Of a stretch of 64,000 nucleotides of DNA, positions 59,880-64,000 are shown piece by piece. The number at the start of each line of letters is the position of its first letter. Position 1 is the stretch's first letter. Both the position numbers and the translations under genes were made by a program. The stretch is from Methylobacterium sp. WL1. Lineage in GTDB: Bacteria; Pseudomonadota; Alphaproteobacteria; Rhizobiales; Beijerinckiaceae. Under the pieces are notes generated by a model, which was given only the letters and a program-made list of their open reading frames with translations, searched no databases and was not told the origin of the DNA. The stretch lies in contig NZ_CP042823.1 of assembly GCF_008000895.1 (NCBI RefSeq), forward strand, positions 806,001 to 870,000, in the 5' to 3' direction.

Positions 59880-59886
59880 CGTGGGA

Positions 59887-60381
59887 TCACGCGGACGGCG
59901 GCAAAGCGGCGAGACGCTCGGCGGCGGCCCGGGTCAGCGCCGCGATCCGGGCCCGTTCCTGCGCGGTCAGCAACCCCTCGGGCGCCAGGGCGTGTACCAG
60001 GCTGTCGCCGATCACGAGTTCGGCGGCCACGCAGCCGTTGAGCGTCCCGGCCTCCTCGGCCGGCCGGATCGCGGAATCCGGGACGACCACGAGGTCGGCG
60101 GCGCGATCGACGAGGTACGCGACCGCGTCGTCGCGGGTCAGTACGAGATGCGCGTAGAGGCTCGGAGCCGTCGCGGCCTGGCGCAGGCCGAGCAGCGGGG
60201 CCAGATCGATCACCGGAATCGGCGCGCCGCCGAGGTTGAGGAAGCCGGCGAGCCAGCCGCCCGTGGCGGGGGGATTGTGCAGGGCCGGCAGGGGCAGGAT
60301 CTCGGACACCGCCGCGCGCGGCAGGGCGCAGGGCGTGCCGGCGACATCCAGGAGCAGATAGGCCGAACCGCTGCTGGCCAA
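59887..60381 (-). CDS. CheW-like coupling protein (first gene of the operon)
   Basis: 164 residues if the TTG at 60381 is used, which has GGGAGG 7 bases upstream; the frame is open to an ATG at 60462. The CheW fold is visible as SAYLLLDVAGTPCALPRAAV, then GGWLAGFLNLGGAPIPVIDL and DRAADLVVVPDSAIRP. The C-terminal helix (LTAQERARIAALTRAAAERL) is an addition. It heads the leftward chemosensory operon, divergent from the small exported protein gene. Confidence 0.8.
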   Translation of the reverse strand: MASSGSAYLLLDVAGTPCALPRAAVSEILPLPALHNPPATGGWLAGFLNLGGAPIPVIDLAPLLGLRQAATAPSLYAHLVLTRDDAVAYLVDRAADLVVVPDSAIRPAEEAGTLNGCVAAELVIGDSLVHALAPEGLLTAQERARIAALTRAAAERLAALPPSA

Positions 60382-60489
60382 AGCCGCCCCCTCCCGAACG
60401 CATCCCGGGCGCGGTCGCGCCGGGACAGGTCGCGAAATAGGCCCTCGGACCCCGCCAAGCAATCATTCGTCTCCGAAACGCGGGATCGG

Positions 60490-60515
60490 GGAACCAAGTC
60501 TCCTCTGGGCCGCTT
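60490..60515 (+). promoter_or_regulatory. Possible general-stress (EcfG-type) promoter
   Basis: GGAAC (60490-60494) is followed 19 bases later by TT (60514-60515), matching the loose GGAAC-N18/19-TT pattern reported for RpoE2/EcfG sigma factors in rhizobia, 75 bases before the small exported protein gene. The -10 core CGTT is not matched (GCTT), so confidence is low. Confidence 0.25.
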
Positions 60516-60590
60516 ATTTTCCGACGCAGCGGCACCACCCAGACGACGGACGGCGCCTCGCCTGCGACAGTCTACGCCCAGGGATTGATC

Positions 60591-60839
60591 ATGAGGAAAC
60601 TTCTGTTGGCCGCCGCGTCGCTGACGCTGCTCGCGGGCTCCGCCTACGCCCAGGGCAACTCGCCCTACAACTCCTCCGGCGCCCAGGCGGGCGGTCCCCG
60701 CGGCGGCATGGAGCGCGCTGGCGAAGCCGCCGCCATGGAGCGCGGTGCAGCCCCGGTCGAGCGTCCGATGATGCGCAAGCGCATGAAGCACAAGCGCATG
60801 ATGAAGCATCACCGCCGGATGCGTCACCACCAGATGTGA
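60591..60839 (+). CDS. Small exported Met/His/Arg-rich protein
   Basis: 82 residues from MRKLLLAAASLTLLAGSAYA (ATG at 60591; the TTG two codons earlier is an alternative). The signal peptide is clear and probably cut after AYA. The mature part has a Gly/Asn-rich start, then a strongly basic tail with about ten Met and nine His/Lys-Arg clusters (MMRKRMKHKRMMKHHRRMR). Met/His-rich exported proteins often bind copper or other metals; that is inference. An excellent terminator follows 39 bases after the stop, so it is a single-gene transcript. Confidence 0.75.
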   Translation: MRKLLLAAASLTLLAGSAYAQGNSPYNSSGAQAGGPRGGMERAGEAAAMERGAAPVERPMMRKRMKHKRMMKHHRRMRHHQM

Positions 60840-60878
60840 TCTGCCGGGACGCAGCACGGCGGCATCACCCGGACGATC

Positions 60879-60909
60879 AGGCCTGTCGCACCCGCGACAG
60901 GCCTTTTTT
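60879..60909 (+). terminator. Intrinsic terminator after the Met/His-rich gene
   Basis: Perfect 11-base arms AGGCCTGTCGC (60879-60889) and GCGACAGGCCT (60894-60904) with a 4-base loop and six T residues. The rest of 60910-61099 holds no gene. Confidence 0.85.
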
Positions 60910-61099
60910 GCGGGCTTTTGGCCGCAGGCCCGCGGGATCGGTACGGCGAATACGAGCGGAGCCGCGCACAGCGCGACCCTCCCACGGGGCAGGCGTAGCC
61001 TCCGGCAGGTCTGTGAATCTATCGGTTCACAGCACCGAAGCGGTTGCCCAGCCACGCCCGCCGGTTCACTCTCCTGCGAAAGCCGCTGCACGCACACAA

Positions 61100-61115
61100 T
61101 GTTCGCAAACGAACA
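61100..61115 (+). promoter_or_regulatory. Probable GlpR operator upstream of glpR
   Basis: Perfect palindrome TGTTCG-CAAA-CGAACA, 41 bases before the glpR ATG. It shares TTCGC...CGAA with the palindromes before glpD, which suggests autoregulation by the DeoR-family repressor. Confidence 0.55.
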
Positions 61116-61155
61116 TCCGCGTCTTCGAGCGGATCGGGGAACGCCAGGAGTCTCG

Positions 61156-61977
61156 ATGTCACGACCGCTCGACCGGAGATCCGAGGACAGGGTCGAGGTG
61201 TCCGGCGTCGAGGGGCGGCGCAGCGCCATCGTGGCATCCGTGCGTCAGCGGGGCTTCGTCACCATCGAGGCGCTCGCCGCGCAATTCGGCGTCACCGTCC
61301 AGACGATCCGGCGCGACCTCAACGAGCTGAGCGCGGAAGGGCGGCTGGAGCGCTACCGGGGCGGGGGCGGGCTGCCGTCGAGCGTCGAGAACATCGATTA
61401 CGCCGACCGACGGGTGACCCTGCTCCCCGAGAAGACCCGGATCGGCCGGTTGGCCGCCAGCCGGATCCCGTCCCACTGCTCGGTCTTCGTCAACATCGGC
61501 ACGACCCCCGAGGCCGTGGCCCGGGAATTGACCCGGCACGACGACCTCAGCGTCATCACCAACAACCTCAACGTCGCGCTGTCGCTGGCCGAGGCCACGG
61601 AATTCCACATCGTCGTGGCCGGCGGCACCGTGCGCAACCGCGACGGCGCGGTGCTGGGCCAGCTCACCTGCGACACGCTCAGCCAGTTCCGAGTCGACGT
61701 GGCGGTGATCGGCATCAGCGGGATCGATGCCGACGGCGCGCTGCTCGACTACGATTACGAGGAGGTGCGGGCGACGCAGACCATCCTGGCCCATGCCCGC
61801 AAGACCTTCCTGGTGGCGGACCATACCAAGTTCACCCGGAGGCCGATGGTGCAGGTCGGTCGCCTGGATCAGGTCGACACGTTCTTCACCGACCGGATGC
61901 CGCCCCCGGAAATCGTCGCGATGATCGAGCGCCAGGGCGTGACCCTGGCGGTGGCGGACAGCGCGGACGAACCGTAA
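61156..61977 (+). CDS. glpR: DeoR-family glycerol-3-phosphate regulon repressor
   Basis: 273 residues from MSRPLDRRSEDRVEVSG (ATG at 61156, after AGGAGT); an ATG at 61099 is upstream, but it lies on the operator. The DeoR helix-turn-helix (about 20-70: GFVTIEALAAQFGVTVQTIR then RDLNELSAEGRLERYRGG) is followed by the sugar-phosphate-binding domain (about 90-250) with NIGTTPEAVARELTRHDDL and AVIGISGIDADGALLDYDY. DeoR-type GlpR binds glycerol-3-phosphate and releases DNA. Location directly before glpD and glpK supports the name. Confidence 0.9.
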   Translation: MSRPLDRRSEDRVEVSGVEGRRSAIVASVRQRGFVTIEALAAQFGVTVQTIRRDLNELSAEGRLERYRGGGGLPSSVENIDYADRRVTLLPEKTRIGRLAASRIPSHCSVFVNIGTTPEAVARELTRHDDLSVITNNLNVALSLAEATEFHIVVAGGTVRNRDGAVLGQLTCDTLSQFRVDVAVIGISGIDADGALLDYDYEEVRATQTILAHARKTFLVADHTKFTRRPMVQVGRLDQVDTFFTDRMPPPEIVAMIERQGVTLAVADSADEP

Positions 61978-62005
61978 CGAACTTCGTTTTTTTCGCTTGC
62001 GAAAA
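61976..62005 (+). promoter_or_regulatory. Tandem palindromes upstream of glpD, probable GlpR operators
   Basis: Two adjacent palindromes: AACGAACTTCGTT (61976-61988, overlapping the glpR stop) and TTTTCGC-TT-GCGAAAA (61990-62005). They share the TTCG/CGAA halves with the site before glpR. They lie 58 bases before the glpD ATG, a good repressor position. Confidence 0.55.
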
Positions 62006-62062
62006 TGTTCGGGCGGCTCAATATGTCCTCAACCTGCCATCGAGGGCAGGAGAGGAGGAACA

Positions 62063-63595
62063 ATGCCGGCTGCACAGCGCCAGCGCGAGCCGTCCGACGC
62101 CTACGATCTCCTGGTCATCGGCGGCGGCATCAACGGCACCGGGATCGCACGCGACGCGGCGGGCCGCGGCCTGTCGGTCCTGCTGGCCGAGCGCGGGGAT
62201 CTGGCCGGCTTCACCTCCTCGTCCTCGACGAAGCTGATCCACGGCGGCCTGCGCTACCTCGAATATTACGAGTTCCGTCTGGTGCGGGAGGCCTTGGCCG
62301 AGCGCGAGCGGCTGCTGCGGCAGGCGCCCCACGTGATCTGGCCGCTGCGCTTCGTGCTGCCCCACGACGAGGGCCTGCGCCCGGCCTGGATGCTGCGCCT
62401 CGGCCTGTTCCTGTACGACCATCTCGCGCGGCTGCGGACCCTGCCGGGCTCCAAGTCCGTGCACCTGCGCAGCTCGCCCTACGGCGCGCCGCTGCAGAAG
62501 CGCCTGACCCGTGGCTTCGTCTATTCCGACTGCTGGGTGGAGGACAGCCGCCTGGTCGTGCTCAACGCCATGGATGCCCGCGAGCGCGGCGCCACGGTGC
62601 TGACCCGCACCGGCGTCGTCTCGGCCCGGCGCGATGGCGACGGCTGGGTCGCGACGTTGCGGGACGAGCGCGGCGGCGGCGAGCGGACCGTGCGGGCCAA
62701 GGCCGTGGTCAACGCCGCAGGCCCTTGGGTCAGCGCGACCCTGGGCGGCACGCTCGGCATCAACAGCCGCGCGGCGGTCCGTCTGATCAAGGGCAGCCAC
62801 ATCGTGGTGAAGCGCCTGTTCCCGGGCGACCAGGCCTACATCCTGCAGCAGCCCGACAAGCGCATCATCTTCGCGATCCCCTACGAGCGCGACTTCACGC
62901 TGATCGGCACCACCGACGTGCCGTATGACGGCGAGCCCGGGCCGGTCTCGATCTCCCGGGACGAGACCGATTACCTCTGCGGCTGCGTCAACCGCTCGTT
63001 CGACACGCGCATCACCCCGGCCGACGTGGTCTGGAGCTATTCGGGCGTGCGCCCGCTCTACGACGACGCCGCCGAGAACGCCTCCGCGGTGACCCGCGAC
63101 TACGTCCTCGACGTGGAGGACCAGGGCGGCAAGGCGGCCGTGCTGTCGGTGTTCGGCGGCAAGATCACCACCTACCGGCGCTTGGCCGAGCACGCGATCG
63201 AGAAGCTCAAGCCGTTCTTACCCGGCCTCAAGCCGGCCTGGACCGGCGATGCGGTGCTGCCCGGCGGCGCCATGCCAGACGCGGATTTCGACACGTTCCT
63301 CGCCAAGCTCCAGGCGGAAAAACCGTTCCTGCCCGCCGAGACCGCGCGGCGCCTCGCTCGCGCCTACGGAACCAAGGCGCGCGAGATCGTGGGGACCGCG
63401 CAATCCATGGCCGATCTCGGCGAAGTCTTCGATGGCGGCCTCACGGCGGCCGAGGTCGATTACCTGCGGGTCGCGGAATGGGCGGTCACCGCCGAGGACA
63501 TCCTCTGGCGCCGCTCGAAGCTCGGCCTGCGCACCGGCCCGGAAAGCGCCGCACGCCTCGCCGCCTACCTCGACCGCAGGGCCGAGGCCGCATGA
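62063..63595 (+). CDS. glpD: Aerobic glycerol-3-phosphate dehydrogenase
   Basis: 510 residues from MPAAQRQREPSDAYDLLVIG (ATG at 62063, after AGGAGG). The FAD-binding motif is GGGINGTGIARDAAGRG, followed by SSSSTKLIHGGLRYLEYYEF, the conserved His/Gly block of GlpD; the C-terminal domain has GGKITTYRRLAEHA. The enzyme sits on the inner membrane and passes electrons from glycerol-3-phosphate to ubiquinone, giving dihydroxyacetone phosphate. It lies between glpR and glpK, so this is a complete intake route apart from the transporter, which is not in view. Confidence 0.96.
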   Translation: MPAAQRQREPSDAYDLLVIGGGINGTGIARDAAGRGLSVLLAERGDLAGFTSSSSTKLIHGGLRYLEYYEFRLVREALAERERLLRQAPHVIWPLRFVLPHDEGLRPAWMLRLGLFLYDHLARLRTLPGSKSVHLRSSPYGAPLQKRLTRGFVYSDCWVEDSRLVVLNAMDARERGATVLTRTGVVSARRDGDGWVATLRDERGGGERTVRAKAVVNAAGPWVSATLGGTLGINSRAAVRLIKGSHIVVKRLFPGDQAYILQQPDKRIIFAIPYERDFTLIGTTDVPYDGEPGPVSISRDETDYLCGCVNRSFDTRITPADVVWSYSGVRPLYDDAAENASAVTRDYVLDVEDQGGKAAVLSVFGGKITTYRRLAEHAIEKLKPFLPGLKPAWTGDAVLPGGAMPDADFDTFLAKLQAEKPFLPAETARRLARAYGTKAREIVGTAQSMADLGEVFDGGLTAAEVDYLRVAEWAVTAEDILWRRSKLGLRTGPESAARLAAYLDRRAEAA

Positions 63596-63651
63596 TCTTG
63601 CCGAACCCGATCCGGCGCGAGACCGGTCGGGCATAACACAGGGAGGGAACG

Positions 63652-64000
63652 ATGAGCCGTTACGTCGGGGCCATCGACCAGGGCACCACGAGCAGCCGCT
63701 TCATGGTGTTCGATCGCGAGGGCAGCGTGATCGCGCTGGCCCAGGCCGAGCACGCGCAGATCTATCCGGCTCCTGGCCATGTCGAGCACGACGCCGCCGA
63801 GATCTGGACCAAGACGCAGGGTGTGATGCGCGAGGCCCTGGACAAGGCCGGCCTCCAGCCCACCGACCTCGCGGCCGTCGGCATTACCAACCAGCGCGAG
63901 ACCACGCTGATCTGGGACCGGCGCACCGGCAAGCCGCTGCACAACGCCCTGGTCTGGCAGGACACCCGCAACGACCGGCTGGTCTCCGAATTCGCCCGCG
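63652..64000 (+). CDS. glpK: Glycerol kinase (5' part)
   Basis: 116 residues are visible; the 3' end lies outside the window. [20 protein letters not shown] is the phosphate-binding N terminus, followed by the conserved [20 protein letters not shown] and NALVWQDTR. GlpK phosphorylates glycerol with ATP. GGGAGGG precedes the ATG. It follows glpD by 56 bases and is probably co-transcribed with it. Confidence 0.96.
   Translation, partial: MSRYVGAIDQGTTSSRFMVFDREGSVIALAQAEHAQIYPAPGHVEHDAAEIWTKTQGVMREALDKAGLQPTDLAAVGITNQRETTLIWDRRTGKPLHNALVWQDTRNDRLVSEFAR

Overview
The window is about 70% GC and codes densely. It carries an alphaproteobacterial gene set: a CckA phosphorelay kinase, CtrA-type boxes, a short adenylate kinase, the single-Cys long form of S14, and a dnaN/recF pair. 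The Rhizobiales, and probably Methylobacterium, fit best; the genus is inferred from protein style and neighbourhood, not proven. No rRNA, tRNA, CRISPR array or intact insertion sequence was seen.

Layout. 1-12.3 kb: mixed housekeeping and accessory genes (3' end of a NicO-type Ni/Co exporter, an unknown protein, histidine phosphatase, glyoxalase, a chemoreceptor after a low-GC leader, an exported pentapeptide-repeat protein divergent from a Crp/Fnr regulator, recF, a lone ParD-like antitoxin, dnaN, an MHS-type MFS transporter). 12.3-20.4 kb: a flagellar export and basal-body block (fliO-like gene divergent from flgB-flgC-fliE-fliQ-fliR-flhB) followed by cckA. Two perfect TTAA-N7-TTAA boxes lie in the divergent region. 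20.5-21.7 kb: recA with a LexA-like box inside its promoter.

22.0-48.5 kb: the ribosomal protein supercluster, split and partly inverted. The str+S10 half (rpsL, rpsG, fusA, tuf, rpsJ to rpsQ) runs leftward. The spc+alpha half (rplN to rplO, secY, adk, rpsM, rpsK, rpoA, rplQ) runs rightward. The two halves point away from each other across about 3.6 kb holding a DUF805 membrane protein, low-GC DNA, the remains of an amino-acid ABC transporter and an unknown gene. The right half is also interrupted between adk and rpsM (a family 61 glycosyltransferase and two small proteins) and between rpsK and rpoA (a metallo-beta-lactamase-fold hydrolase). Candidate promoters are visible before rpsL and rpsM, and a clear terminator lies between rplO and secY.

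48.7-60.4 kb: a leftward chemosensory operon, cheW-cheR(TPR)-cheW-mcp-cheA(REC)-cheB, followed by two multidomain histidine kinases with 4-base stop/start overlaps. Its parts list resembles the Wsp system, but kinases stand where the diguanylate cyclase WspR would be. In this copy mcp and cheA are broken by a dense cluster of 1-2 base indels, so either the sequence is faulty there or the system is decaying.

60.5-64 kb: a small Met/His-rich exported protein, then a glycerol catabolism locus (glpR, glpD, start of glpK) with palindromes that are probable GlpR operators. The strongest points for follow-up are the split ribosomal cluster with its decayed junction, the Wsp-like operon with kinase outputs, the CtrA boxes beside cckA, and several tiny genes with good ribosome binding sites.
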